DNA of 64,000 nt from Rutidosis leptorrhynchoides (GCF_046630445.1 NC_092342.1:79472001-79536000); one strand, 5' to 3'. Counted from the first letter of the stretch, positions 1 through 11,405 are shown. The notes: generated by a model not told the origin, from the sequence alone. Made by a program: numbers and translations.

Positions 1-1713
1 TGAATTTATAATTATAGTCTGATTTCATGCAAATGAGGGCATTGCATGATCTCAAGTGTGGGGAAGGGTTATAAATTCTCTCGGGTTTACACTTAGTTTA
101 TTTGCCAAATTTTGTGAAAATTTGAAAAATTTTCAATTAAATGAACTCAAAATCATGTTTATACATATTTATGAACGATGAAAACTAGGTGATAATACCG
201 AAATTATCGTTACCTCGGAAAGGACATAAATTGAGAAACAACCTAAAATGCTTGAATTCATTTAAAATGGAATAAAGGAGAATAAAAAGGCAAAGAAAGA
301 AACTAAGTGTGGGGAGAATGTACCAAGTTATTCAATTAAAAACTATCTATCACATATCTTTGTACAAGATTATTGCAGGTACTTTTGTTTTGGATGATAC
401 TAATCAGTTTTACCCGGTTTACTGTAATATATTTGAAAGAAAGATGGATCTACACGATGAATCAATTCCATCATTAAAAGGAAGTAAAGTCTTCCGAAAA
501 AGACACGCGCTTCTTGATTTAGGTCAAGAAGTTGTCGTCCAGACCAGCTGTAGGTTGACGAAAAATCTAGAAAAGTCATCTCTAAAATCAGCAGAAAATC
601 CACGGACCTCAGCATCAAACAGGGTCGCCAAGTGGTCAGATTTATCCTAACCATGAGAAGGATTTATCTCGTACAATGGAGAGGCACCGTACAAATTAGC
701 TTGATAAGACTAATGAATCAGATCCCCAGAAAGGATAATCTCCTTAAAGATTAAAAATCAGCTTTTAAGACTGATATTACTCAATCCTTGAGATTGACCT
801 TAAAGATTGAGAATTCAAACTCATGGAATTCAATGATATCTAAACTCGAGCTTGAACGAGAAAATATTTTGATCAAAAATACAAACCGATTTGTTTTCTG
901 AAAAACCATTTTCAATGCGTTCATTACCATTGAACGTAAAATCCTAAGAAATTCACCTGGAATTCATTAGGTCACCTGAACCAAATCGGGTGTCAACCGT
1001 AAGAACGGTGGTTGCATAGCATGGTCGGAGACAGGACCTTGTGCCAGACCGAAAAATCAAAGGATGATCTTTACTATTGCTCCTACCAAGGATAGTTCTA
1101 GCATCCGACACGTTAAAAGACCATAATCATCTGCATGTCACGGGACATTGCCTTAACAGTTTCTTGTTCATCGCTTTCCTTTACAACCGGACGGTAGTTT
1201 ACCGAAAGGTAATATACGGAACAAGTAAACTGGATGTGTGCTATTCGATACCGGGATAGCAGTGGATTACACGAACCTAAAAGTTTTAGCCAAAATATTG
1301 ATCCACAAATATATTTTGCAACACCGATGATGGATCAAATCAGAAAACTTGTCTAGGGTAAAATCTAGCTTGAATTTTCAAAAGATCAAATGTTTTCATA
1401 AAGATCCAATTTCCTTAAAGGATCTAAATTTTTATAGTCATGTGGGACTGTAAACCGCCTTTCAAATGTGCACTTTGCTTTGGAAACCGAAAGTAAATCG
1501 GCTATTTGATTGCAAGTGTCGTTGTCCTAAACCCAAGGCAACTGTGGATGACACACCCACCTTTAACCATATCGTTAATATCATTGTTTATACCGCTCTA
1601 TCAAAATCACTGATGTACAAAGTGTGAAGAATAAAGAAGTGATTCGTGTGATGTATTATATTTTTTCAAGACTGTATTGCTTGAGGACAAGCAACGCTCA
1701 AGTGTGGGGATAT
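1..1713 (+). mobile_element. Athila-like Ty3/gypsy element, 3' internal non-coding region
   Basis: This is the 3' end of the internal region of a plus-strand LTR retrotransposon whose gag-pol lies outside the window. It contains several copies of the AAGTGTGGGGA polypurine motif (about 53, 304 and 1700) that is typical of Athila/Tat elements, and it runs directly into a TG-starting LTR. ORFs such as 309-650 show no domain I recognise and no retroviral motif, so I treat the stretch as an untranslated region or a decayed env-like region. The clade call rests on the polypurine tract and on the U5 sequence of the neighbouring LTR. Confidence 0.65.
1700..1710 (+). other. Polypurine tract of the Athila-like element
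   Basis: The purine-rich AAGTGTGGGGA lies three bases before the LTR start TGATAAG. This is the usual primer site for plus-strand DNA synthesis. Similar tracts at about 53 and 304 are probably internal duplicates. Confidence 0.7.
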
Positions 1714-3518
1714 TGATAAGGCTAAAAAGGAACATATATTTCATAGCATTATCCCCCAAGAATGACAAGTTTTTAGTTGCAATTGTTCCATTTTCAAGTA
1801 ATATTTGTTTATATTAAATAAGTGCGAAGACAAAAGGCGAAAACGAAGATTCGAAGACGAAAAGGTCCAAAAAGCTCAAATGTTCAAGATACAATTAAAA
1901 AGGTTCAAATTATTGATGAAGAACGTCTAAAAATGACAAGAGTACAAGTTACAAAACGCAAAGTACACGATATAAAATTGTACGAAAGGACGTTCGAAAA
2001 TCCGGAACCGGGGCATGAACCAACTTTCAGCGCTCGACGCAACGGTGTAAAAATTACGAGTCAACTATGCACAAGAATAAAATATAATATTTAAATAATT
2101 CATAATAAGAATAATATTAAATAATAAAAAGTTGTTAATTGAGCATAGTTCAGGGGTCGTAAATGAAAATTCAATTTCTAATTTCGCTATATAACGATCT
2201 ATGTAATTTCAATTGAAGGAGAACTTTTCCGATCCTTTTTTTTATCGATCAAATATCTATATCAATTATCAATATCTATATTCTATATCTCTATCATAAT
2301 GTTAACTTAATAAGATATAACAATAATCTTAATTTTAATTTTAAATTATGATAATAATAAGATTTATGATAGAGATCGTTTGAGTGTGTAAGTCGAAATT
2401 ATGTCCGTGTAACGCTACGCTATTTTTAATCATTGTAAGTTATGTTCAACCTTTTTACATTAATGTCTCGTAGCTAAGTTATTATTATGCTTATTTGAGC
2501 CGAAGTAATCGTGATGTTGGGCTAAAATATTAAGACGGGGTTATTGAACTTTGTACCATAATTAAGGTTTGGGCAAAAGACCGACACTTGTGGAAATTGG
2601 ACTATTGACTATTAATAGATGGGGGGTATTGTCTAATTGAGTGACAACTCATTGGAGTCTGTCGAACCTATCTTCAAATTAATTAACCTAATAATTAATA
2701 ATTATTATGGTTGTCCTATTTAGTGACGTTCATATGGAATCTATTATAATCATTTAATTAATCAATTGGGTTGGGTAATTGATTATTCATTCTGATCAAG
2801 TGGATGAATTAATATTCATAAACTAATTAAAACAGGGGTGGATTACATACAGTGATAACTGGTGTAATTGTTGACAGAAGTGATAACTGCGTCACAGTTT
2901 AAATCCTTAATCAGTTGGAATATTTGACTTCGGGTATAAGGGTAATTTGACGAGGATACTCGCACTTTATATTTATAACCGATGGACTATTATGGACAAA
3001 AACCAGATAGACGTATCAAATAAACCAGGACAAAGGACAATTAACCCATGGTAATAAATTAAAATCAACAAGTCGAACATCATGATTACGGAAGTTTAAA
3101 TAAGCATAATTGTTTTATTGTATTTTTCATCGCACTTTTATTTTCTGTCATTTTATTTTCTGTCATTTTATTTATTGCAATTTTTTTACGCACTTTAATT
3201 TTTGTCATTTATTTTTACGCTTAAAAACAAACCGGTCATTAAACGGTAAAACCCCCATTTTATAATAATACTACTACTTATTTATATATATATTTTTACA
3301 AATAAACTTAATAATATAGCGTTAACTTCACCAGCTCCCTGTGGAACGAACCGGACTTACTAAAAACTACACTACTCTACGATTAGGTACACTGCCTATA
3401 AGTGTTGTAGCAAGGTTTAGGTATATCCACTCGATAAATAAATAAATAAAACTTGTGTAATATTTTGTCGCATTTTGTAGTAAAAATTAATACTATTTCG
3501 TACCCTCACGCTACATCA
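1714..3518 (+). repeat. 3' LTR of the Athila-like element
   Basis: The LTR starts TGATAAGG right after the polypurine tract and ends CTACATCA, giving a TGAT/ATCA terminal inverted repeat and about 1805 bp. Near its end (about 3385-3400) it carries a GGTACACTGCCT motif that is also found near the end of the Athila LTR at 57603-59109. To its right the sequence continues as the reverse complement of a family A LTR, which shows the insertion point. The left target-site copy is outside the window. Confidence 0.75.
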
Positions 3519-5195
3519 TCAATATAGTTTCATGTTCATAATAAAAATCATTTTCTCAGAATAACAACTTTTAAATCAAAGTTTATCATAGTTTTTAATT
3601 AACTAACCCAAAACAGCCCGCGGTGTTACTACGACGGCGTAAATCCGGTTTTACGGTGTTTTTCGTGTTTCCAGGTTTTAAATCATTAAGTTAGCATATC
3701 ATATAGATATATAACATGTGTTTAGTTGATTTTAAAAGTCAAGTTAGAAGGATTAACTTTTGTTTGCGAACAAGTTTAGAATTAACTAAACTATGTTCTA
3801 GTGATTACAAGTTTAAACCTTCGAATAAGATAGCTTTATATGTATGAATAGAATGATGTTATGAACATCATTACTACCTTAATTTCCTTGGATAAACCTA
3901 CTGGAAAAGAGAAAAATGGATCTAGCTTCAATGGATCCTTGGATGGCTCGAAGTTCTTGAAGCAGAATCATGACACGAAAACAAGTTCAAGTAAGATCAT
4001 CACTTGAAATATGATTGTTATAGTTATAGAAATTGAACCAAAGTTTGAATATGATTATTACCTTGTATTAGAATGATAACCTACTGTAAGAAACAAAGAT
4101 TTCTTGAGGTTGGATGATCACCTTACAAGATTGGAAGTGAGCTAGCAAACTTGAAAGTATTCTTGATTGTATGAAACTAGAACTTTTTGAATTTATGAAG
4201 AACACTTAGAACTTGAAGATAGAACTTGAGAGAGATCAATTAGATGAAGAAAATTGAAGAATGAAAGTGTTTGTAGGTGTTTTTGGTCGTTGGTGTATGG
4301 ATTAGATATAAAGGATATGTAATTTTGTTTTCATGTAAATAAGTCATGAATGATTACTCATATTTTTGTAATTTTATGAGATATTTCATGCTAGTTGCCA
4401 AATGATGGTTCCCACATGTGTTAGGTGACTCACATGGGCTGCTAAGAGCTGATCATTGGAGTGTATATACCAATAGTACATACATCTAAAAGCTGTGTAT
4501 TGTACGAGTACGAATACGGGTGCATACGAGTAGAATTGTTGATGAAACTGAACGAGGATGTAATTGTAAGCATTTTTGTTAAGTAGAAGTATTTTGAAAA
4601 GTGTATTGAAGTCTTTCAAAAGTGTATAAAAACATATTAAAACACTACATGTATATACATTTTAACTGAGTCGTTAAGTCATCGTTAGTCGTTACATGTA
4701 AGTGTTGTTTTGAAACCTTTAGGTTAACGATCTTGTTAAATGTTGTTAACCCAATGTTTATAATATCACATGAGATTTTAAATTATTATATTATCATGAT
4801 ATTATCATGTATGAATATCTCTTAATATGATATATATACATTAAATGTCTTTACAACGATAATCGTTACATATATGTCTCGTTTAAAAATCATTAAGTTA
4901 GTAGTCTTGTTTTTACATATGTAGTTCATTGTTAATATACTTTATGATATGTTTTCTTATCATAGTATCATGTTAACTATATATATATATCCATATATAT
5001 GTCATCATATAGTTTTTACAAGTTTTAACGTTCGTGAATCACCGATCAACTTGGGTGGTCAATTGTCTATATGAAACATATTTCAATTAATTAAGTCTTA
5101 ACAAGTTTGATTGCTTAACATGTTGGAAACATTTAATCATGTAAATATCAATCTCAATTAATATATATAAACATGGAAAAGTTCGGGTCACTACA
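3519..5195 (-). repeat. Tekay family A LTR, 5' portion, interrupted
   Basis: This is the reverse complement of the first 1.7 kb or so of the LTRs at 24464, 34393 and 44234. It starts (minus strand) with TGTAGTGACCCGAAC at 5195 and stops at 3519 where the Athila-like element entered. No polypurine tract lies to its right, so it is a 5' LTR or a solo LTR whose remainder lies left of the window. It keeps the TATA-like TTTATATC box (about 4306-4320) and the passive 77-codon ORF that also occurs in the other family A LTRs. Confidence 0.85.
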
Positions 5196-5793
5196 CATAC
5201 CCATTTCAAGTTCATGCTAGTTACTCCAAAAACAACAAATCTAGCAAACCAAACATATATTCATGTTAGACTTGAGCCATAGACACTCACTAACACCATT
5301 TAAAGTATATAAAACGAATTTAGAGAAATCTAGAATTTTTAGAAACCTTACCCCAAGTAGTGAATTTGGTACCAAATCGAAGAGGATGAAGAGAGGATTC
5401 CAAATATGTAATTTGTTTTGATGTTTGCTTGCTAAATCCGATTTAGATGATGAATTAGTGAGTTGGTTGAAGTTGATGTTCTTGGTGACTAGAGAGAAAA
5501 AGGAAGTAGGAGATAGATGGAAATGAATGGTGGAAAGAGTGGGTTGACTAGTTGACCTAGTCAACTAGTTTGCCTACTTGGCAACTTCGGTCCCTAAATT
5601 TTGAAAGCGGGTGTGTGAATTAACCAAACGAATATTTAAAAAAACGCTCGAGTAACCGAGTGATGTTATAATTAAATAGCGGAAATATTATGAACGTTAG
5701 TCAACGGAAACTACGAATTTAAATAACGAAAGATATTATTTAAAAAAAGACAGTGTTAAAAATAAATTTAACGGAAAAACGCGGGATGTTACA
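5196..5793 (-). repeat. Fragment of another LTR (family F)
   Basis: The minus-strand sequence starts TGTAACATCCCGCG at 5793, a common LTR start in plant Ty3/gypsy elements, and breaks at 5195/5196 where the family A LTR begins. To its right, the Tat/Retand reading frame resumes at 5794, so this LTR was inserted into the protease region of that element. I see no coding capacity in it. The ORF at 5241-5564 has no recognisable features. Confidence 0.55.
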
Positions 5794-5833
5794 GAAGTGG
5801 TGGTTTTAACTTATCCTGCATATCCTGTGGTAA

Positions 5834-7207
5834 CTATAAGAAGCAATGTTCGTATAAGACGTCAACGGCGCTTCCTGTATCCACATAAATCCTGGAGACC
5901 TTGCACCGTCCCACCGTGGCGGTTATCGTCACTAGCAAATCGGTAGGACAGACTCTCCAAAAAGCAGGAAACGTGATAGGGGCACATTCCCATTCCTCTA
6001 AAACTTCTGCCTTTCGAACGTGACCTGCGTGCCACATTTGTATCATGTGGATGTGCTTTTCAGGAGCTTTTTCTTTTCCTCTTTGCCAAGAAAATTTCTT
6101 TGCCCCGGGGGTTTTAACACGTGACAGCTTCAGATGGTCAAATTCCCCAAGCTTCAATCGTTCGACTATCACCTTTTTAAGTTCCCTACAGTCATCCACA
6201 TCATGCCCTTTATCTTCATGAAAGATACACCACTTACTTTCATCCACAGTGAAGCGTGGCTGCATTGGTTTCGGCGGCAGAAAATCTTTGCTTAGTTCCT
6301 CCGTTGTCAGAATTTCCTTAGGCGTTTTCGACAACGATCTTATCAAACTCTCCTCTTCTGCCGACAACCTTTTTGGGGCGTACCGTTCGTAAGGACGATA
6401 GCTGTTACGGTGGTCAAACTTGTGGCTGGAACGCCCGTAACCCCTGTTGTTGCCGCTTCCACTTCCTTTGTACTTGTTACCTACGTTGCCTTTGCTGTTT
6501 CCCTTATCGTCTTTATTGTGCCGGTCCGTTGTGCTGTGGTCCCCAACGGCAACATCTGCAAACTCCTCAGAACGTACATAATCCTTTACCATTTTCACGG
6601 CCTCAACGAACGTCTTCGGCAGCTTACGCCGCATCGACTTTACTAACGACAAATAACGGGTTTGAAAGATTCCCATGATGTACGCGAAGATCTGCTGTGA
6701 TTCAGGCATATCGGGGATCTTTTGGCACTCCGCCGTGAAGCGAGAAGTGAAATTCATCAGGGATTCACGCGCCCTCATCTTGATGCTGTGCGCATCCAGG
6801 TGAGTGAGTTCGGTGCGTTTAAAGTTCTGGAAACGTTGCACGAACTTAGTTTTGAGGTCGGTGGAGCTGGATATGCTCAAGGCAGGCAACTTGGCGAACC
6901 ATTCTCTCGCGACGGCTTGTAGCTGCCCCGGGAACATGTGGCACGCCGTCGGACTATCCCAATGCTGCGTCTTGACGGCGTGTTCGAATTGCTGCAGAAA
7001 GTCTTCCGAATCCGTGGTGCCGTCATACATCCCTAGCGTGAGAGGGGTAGTAAGAACGGCGGGCAACAGATGGGTGGCTATCTCTCGAGTAAACTTCTCC
7101 GACGTCGCAGAAACTTCAAACGTTCTCTTAACGTTGTCTCCCATCATAGCGTACCAATTGTTCAACATGTTATCTGCCACGCCAGGTTGCTCGACCTGAG
7201 CGCTCAT
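5834..7207 (-). pseudogene. gag: Gag and start of protease, Tat/Retand type
   Basis: This is a 457-codon frame. Residues about 60-220 match the retrotransposon Gag capsid fold (LxxYDGTTDxxDFLxxFE, then a W-rich helix region). Residues about 240-285 are a Gly/Asn/Arg-rich nucleic-acid-binding tail. A zinc-knuckle-like WCIFHEDKGHDVDDC lies near residue 345. The C-terminus reaches the aspartic protease active site, VDTGSAVDVLY. A TAG codon then ends the frame, but the next codons still read like the same family (LPQDMQDKLKPPL), so the stop is a mutation (CAG to TAG). The beginning of Gag lies in another frame at 7240-7629. Gag packages the element RNA, but this copy cannot make a polyprotein. 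Confidence 0.85.
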
Positions 7208-7239
7208 GGATTCCGGTGCGGCTAGAATTAAGTTCTCGA

Positions 7240-7629
7240 TTAAGTCCTTTCGTGCCTCCTCTCTGGTTTAGCCAGAACTCTTACCAGTCTCTGACGCTGA
7301 ACGTGTAGAGCTTCGTGGATAAACTTTGGACATACCAGTTGGTTTTTTGCCGCCTTTCGACATGACGACTGTAAAACAAATCCTCCTTTTGCCAAAAAAC
7401 GTATCGCTTCTTCACCACCGATGGGTTTAAGCTGGCTTAAATTGGCTTCCGGGGTTCCTGTCCCCTCGACGTCACGCTTATTGGCCTTATCATCATCGTC
7501 GAATTGCAACCTAGTATGCTTGATAGAGTCGTCTGGTGTCTCGTAACCGCTTTCGTCAGCGGGCTTCAAAGGATCGTACGGTTCTTTGCCAGTGTTGGCG
7601 GTTGTTGACGGATTGGAATCGCCTGTCAT
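7240..7629 (-). pseudogene. N-terminal part of Tat/Retand Gag, frameshifted
   Basis: This is a 129-codon hydrophilic frame, rich in Asp, Pro, Thr and Lys, that starts 27 nt downstream of the primer binding site. It overlaps nothing else and ends just before the main Gag frame, so it is most simply the first part of the same polyprotein separated by a frameshift around 7250-7330. I recognise no catalytic motif. An independent leader ORF cannot be excluded. Confidence 0.55.
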
Positions 7630-7655
7630 CTTGTGTAAAAGTATTGATGAAACGG

Positions 7656-7674
7656 TCTCACGGATGGCAACAAA
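7656..7674 (-). other. Primer binding site of the Tat/Retand element
   Basis: The minus strand reads TTGTTGCCATCCGTGAGA directly after the LTR end. It resembles the TTGGCGCCRTCTGTGGGA site used by Tat-clade elements, with a few transitions. It fixes the inner LTR boundary at 7675. Confidence 0.5.
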
Positions 7675-8187
7675 TGATCAAGCCAAAATTGACCTGAGTG
7701 CAAAAGATTGTTGTGACTAACCTTCGGAAGGGGTTCCTCCGGTTAACGCGATGGGTTTGAAGAGTGTGTGGTGGTTGACTTTTGCCGAGCCTCCAAGGCG
7801 AACTAATCAAAGTGACCAGTAATGGTAAGTGAATGCTGATTGTTTTTAATGTGTTGTAAATGATTGATTATGGCTAGTATTTATAGGAGAAAGATGGCGG
7901 TTATTCTAGGTAACTACCATCAGTCCACTAACCCACGATTACCACTCCTGGAATCCTCTAATCATGCCCACTAACTGCTCCACGTTTTCCTGGTTTGTCG
8001 GGCGGACAAGCGACTGAGCAGACTAAGTCAACACTCAACGGTACGCTACGGGTGGCGTAGCGTGAGAACAATCATGACCTGAAGACAGCGTTGACTTAGG
8101 TGTAATGCAACCAGGAATTGAAGCTAAACGTCCAGCTAAGAAGTACGCCATGCGTCTCACGTGACGGTCATGGCGGGACGTACGTCA
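7675..8187 (-). repeat. 5' LTR of the Tat/Retand element (outer end uncertain)
   Basis: On the minus strand the LTR ends TTGATCA just before the primer binding site. A candidate outer end TGACGTACG lies at 8187, which gives about 513 bp with TGA/TCA ends. The inner end is well placed and the outer end is a guess. A TATA box lies inside. Confidence 0.45.
7878..7885 (-). promoter_or_regulatory. TATA box in the Tat/Retand LTR
   Basis: The minus strand reads CCTATAAATACTAG, a canonical plant TATA box inside the LTR and about 200 nt before its inner end. That is a reasonable place for the U3/R border. Confidence 0.5.
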
Positions 8188-8386
8188 TTACTATTCGCCT
8201 TTTTTGACCTCGGATTAGCTTCGCTAAGTAAATCTCTTGATACATCTCTATTCAAAACGTACCACAATTTATAAAAACTTTTGCATATCTTCTTTCACTA
8301 CGACCAATCAACACTGGTTAATGCATATCTTCGTTTAATTCTACCTTAGGTTTAGCCATCAATTCTTCTTTCATTTTCTTTCTCTC
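8188..8386. other. Gap without recognisable gene
   Basis: AT-rich sequence between the Tat/Retand LTR and the decayed coding fragment to its right. I see no ORF or repeat signature in it. Confidence 0.5.
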
Positions 8387-9017
8387 CTACTTCAAACGAG
8401 CCAATCTTTCTGCAAACGTTATACTATCCAAATTAATTAAACTATTACCAAACACATTAATTAAATGTGATGGTTTAACCTCCGACCCATCATTAATTTT
8501 AATTACCTCATGCATTGGCACTAAAACATTCTTTTCAAGACCTCGAGTTTTGGTACCCATTTTATGCTTAATATCACCACCTCTGTTGCCCATTTTCTTC
8601 TTAATCTCATCAATTCCAACAACTCTAACTACATCATTGCCATCGGAAGAAACTTTATCAACCCATTGAGGACATTACCATCCACCGTACCAAATATAAT
8701 GGTCGACTCGTTTGCAGCTAAAACAGTATCAATAGCCGACGATGGCCGAGAAATAGATGTTTCTGAAATCAAAACTAGACTACGGAACCAAACAAATTAT
8801 TGTGGCCATCATAGGAACCGACCAAGTTATTGTGACCATCAGATAGATTAGAGGGCATATTCGAAGCAGAAATAGGACATTTAACACATGGACCATTCAA
8901 GTTAACGTTAACCGTATCTAAGTGGGAAGAGTATACCGATACAACATGAGGCATATTCGATGCCTTTCTAGCCAAGCGAACACTTTCAACATCAACCATA
9001 GACCCACTAGATACCAC
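8387..9017 (-). pseudogene. Decayed coding fragment, possibly LINE ORF1/DUF4283-like leader
   Basis: Two minus-strand frames (9017-8775 and 8593-8387) read as one soluble, Asn/Ser/Val-rich protein broken by frameshifts around 8600-8770. Motifs include GPCVKCPISASNMPSN and, near the end, LINVFGNSLINLDSITFAERL. This resembles the unstructured segment ahead of DUF4283 in plant LINE-type ORF1 proteins, but DUF4283 itself and the zinc knuckle are not present. The match is from memory of family style only. The upstream AT-rich stretch to 9274 could be its 5' leader. Confidence 0.3.
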
Positions 9018-9274
9018 GAAATAATATGACGAATCTCCTCTAACCTAATAGTTATGGGTTTCAAGGCTCGGATAGGCGGTGTGTTAATACTATATGTGAT
9101 TATAAAGATTTGTATTGTGTGATATAAAGAGAGGTTTGCCTTTCTAAAGAAAATATGATAATTCTCTCTACGTTTCTTCTAATCCTTCATCAAAGAATAT
9201 ATTAAAAATTAACATAAAAAACTCCTAACTAAATAACCTTTTAATTAATAAGTTGAGGGGATGTTCTATATATA
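9018..9274. other. AT-rich flank without gene
   Basis: There is no ORF of note. The sequence lies between the start of the decayed fragment and a truncated CACTA end. Confidence 0.4.
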
Positions 9275-9600
9275 CACTACAAGAAAAAAGAGGACGGGCA
9301 ACGAAGGCTTTTTGCTTCGATGAGATGTCGCCTCTAATAACTCACTAAACGACAAAATTTTCAGTCTTTTGACTAGAGTCGTGGGTCCACCAAACAATTG
9401 CGGCGATGAGTTTTTACACACTGCCGCGAAATAATTTCTGATTTTCTTTTTTTATTTTCTTTCGCATTAAATTGGTCAAAGGTTGAAAATTCATTCCCGA
9501 GGCGTATCGCCGCAAATAGGCATCGTATTATTTTTGGCTCTAAATTTTTTCTTCCGTACTTGAACCCGCCAGATTTTACCTCCCTAAATAATTCCATCGA
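9275..9600 (+). mobile_element. Truncated CACTA terminus
   Basis: It begins CACTACAAGAAAAAAGAGG and soon contains CTCACTAAACGACAAAATTT. The complete CACTA element at 11022 has the near-identical CTCGCTAAACGACAAAATTT at about the same distance from its end. It is therefore the terminal region of a related CACTA element. I see no matching right end before the host gene, so it appears truncated. Confidence 0.55.
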
Positions 9601-9685
9601 CACTCATGGCCGCAAATGGTGCACCACAAATGGTGGATTACAGATTCTATATAGTTAGAACAACATGCATACTAATGATAAGAAA

Positions 9686-9820
9686 ATGGAAATGGTTAGA
9701 TGTCAATGTGGTAAACCTGCTCTCATCAAAACATTGTGGTCGGATCTTAATCTCGGTCGGCGATTCTATGATTGTCCTATTATCCGGTATAATTGTATTT
9801 ATTTTAGTTTATATTTATGA
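9686..9820 (+). pseudogene. GRF zinc-finger fragment
   Basis: A 44-codon frame reads RCQCGKPALIKTLWSDLNLG followed by RRFYDCP. This is the first half of a plant GRF zinc finger (CxCG, then NxGRRFYxCP). The second half (usually a Cys and an aromatic-rich segment) is absent, either because an intron follows the CGG/GT at about 9787 or because the gene is truncated. GRF fingers are short DNA-binding modules often found in plant genes of transposon origin. Its closeness to the CACTA end suggests an element-borne fragment. Confidence 0.45.
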
Positions 9821-9824
9821 TTGA

Positions 9825-10281
9825 TTATGAAATATTAATATCATCGAGTAATTTTGTTTTTTATTTATAGTTATTTACTTGTGATTGGATTGGATGACAT
9901 GATTCACCTATGTGTGATAGGGCTGTGTAGATTATATCTGAATTATAAAGGACTAAGAGTAATCTTGAAGTTGAACTCAAGATTTCAAACTACTCACTAG
10001 AAGTTTGAATTGTTTGAAATCTTTATGACATAACCTAAAGACAAAGCCTCAAAAACCAATTGCGCAAATAAACTAATAAAGTACTCCGTAATAGACATCA
10101 GATTTTAAACTATAAATTATAATTATATTCCGGTGTTTGTGCTTCCAGATAAAGCATGTTATTTCTTGAAACATATTGAACCTCACATGTGCTTTTTTAT
10201 TTTGTGAAGAAAAAATCATAAATTACATTACAACTTTACAAGGAAAAAAAAAAAAAAGATAATGTAAATATATGACCACAT
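9825..10281. other. 3' flank of the host gene, no gene seen
   Basis: AT-rich sequence downstream (on the minus strand) of the ORF ending at 10282. It includes an oligo-A run at about 10242-10257. I see no repeat ends or ORFs. Confidence 0.4.
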
Positions 10282-10758
10282 TTATCTTAATTTCATTGTA
10301 AGAGGACCAAAAACTGGAATTAAATGATAATTTCCATCATGATCATGATACCCAAGTTGTTGATTTACAAAACACAATCTACAATTATCCTCTAAATAAT
10401 TATCATCTCCTTTCCAAAAGCTCCCAAATCCAAACTCACCCTTATTACACATTTCCCCTAACACCTTCTCAACTTCCTCCATACAACCATCCACTTCTTC
10501 CCACCGTAAACTGTCATCCACCACCCTATAGGGTGACTGCCGCCTCTTCTGCCGCCCTATAAATGCCGCGGCACAACGAGTAATAGCCACCTTCTTTTGT
10601 TTATTAAACTTCCTCTTAAAATACTCTTTTGTTTTTCTATAAACTTTTCTTGGAAGTTTAAGCAACAGAAAAAAGAGAATTTGTAAGATCAAGCATTGGC
10701 AGCAACAAGATAAGACAACACAATCGGCACCGATCATGATCCAATCTTGTCGTTCCAT
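10282..10758 (-). CDS. Conserved plant protein of unknown function, small membrane-anchored
   Basis: This intact 158-codon frame has no resemblance to any transposon protein. The N-terminus is short and acidic (MERQDWIMIGADC). A Cys-rich hydrophobic helix follows (about residues 16-34, CCCQCLILQILFFLLL), and then a Lys/Arg-rich stretch (about 35-57). This arrangement suggests a membrane anchor with the basic side in the cytosol. The C-terminal half is acidic and then aromatic/Gly-rich (GEFGFGSFWKG), ending PVFGPLTMKLR. The layout matches small uncharacterised single-exon plant proteins; I cannot name a biochemical role. The start is the first ATG after a CT-rich leader. A complete CACTA element begins 263 bp upstream. 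This is the only convincing host gene in the window. Confidence 0.7.
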   Translation of the reverse strand: MERQDWIMIGADCVVLSCCCQCLILQILFFLLLKLPRKVYRKTKEYFKRKFNKQKKVAITRCAAAFIGRQKRRQSPYRVVDDSLRWEEVDGCMEEVEKVLGEMCNKGEFGFGSFWKGDDNYLEDNCRLCFVNQQLGYHDHDGNYHLIPVFGPLTMKLR

Positions 10759-10859
10759 GATTCGGGATGATGAAAAAGAGAATGAGAGAAATAGCTTTGG
10801 AAATAATCATGTCTTTACAATAGAATAATTAGTTGACTAATTATTTGTGTTTGAAGGTG

Positions 10860-10869
10860 TTATAAAATG
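10860..10869 (-). promoter_or_regulatory. Possible TATA box of the small membrane protein gene
   Basis: The minus strand reads CCATTTTATAAC about 105 nt before the ATG, followed by a pyrimidine-rich leader. The position suits a core promoter, but the motif is imperfect. Confidence 0.3.
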
Positions 10870-11054
10870 GGAATGTGTGAAGCAATGAGATTGTTGAAGC
10901 TGATAAGGTAAATATAATAAAGGGTGGTAATGGGTTGTGACTTGCAAACCACTCCAGCTCATGCATGTGGAATAGTATACACCAAGAAATCAACATATAA
11001 TCATCTGTGAGCTGCCTCATTCACTACTAGAAAAATGAGAACAGGGGATGCATA

Positions 11055-11405
11055 CTTTTTGAGGCGCTCCAAAAGCGCCACTAAAGGCTCGCTAAACGAC
11101 AAAATTTCAACGCTCGCTCAGTTTTGGTCAAACATTGTCTTTTGTGGCGCTTTTTGTGGCGCAATGAGCGCCACATTTGATTTAGTGATTTTATTTTAGA
11201 TTTAAATAAAGAAAGTGATCGAGAAAAACCCCGTCAACTCTTTTGCGGCGCATAAAATCGCCACTTAATGTATTTTCTTTTTCTTTTTTCCTTTTAATAT
11301 TTTCCCTCCAAAAAAAAAAAAATCCCGCCAAACGAAAAAAATCCCGCCAACTTTATTGTGGCGCTTCTTTACCCTTTTGTGGCGCACCAGCGCCACTAAA
11401 GGCTA
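11055..11405. repeat. Left subterminal repeats of the CACTA element
   Basis: Repeated motifs of the form AGCGCCACTAAA and GTGGCGCTTTT occur in both orientations. In CACTA elements such subterminal motifs are the binding sites of the accessory transposase. An ORF across them (11243-11425) is incidental. Confidence 0.7.

Larger units (their letters stand above)
5794..8187 (-). mobile_element. Tat/Retand-type Ty3/gypsy element, 5' part
   Basis: Read on the minus strand, this stretch holds a 5' LTR, a primer binding site, a leader, Gag and the first part of protease. It is then cut by the LTR fragment at 5793. The reverse transcriptase and integrase are missing or displaced beyond the window. 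The base composition is clearly richer in GC than its neighbours. The clade call is based on the Gag style (WCxFHxxxGHxxxDC) and the VDTGSAVDVLY protease motif. Confidence 0.75.

Noticed and set aside
309..650. 113-codon ORF in the Athila-like 3' region, considered as an env-like gene
   Set aside because: No signal peptide, membrane segment or recognisable motif; short and at chance level.
6373..7199. Plus-strand ORFs across the Tat/Retand Gag
   Set aside because: They overlap the clearly coding minus-strand Gag in antisense and show no domain.
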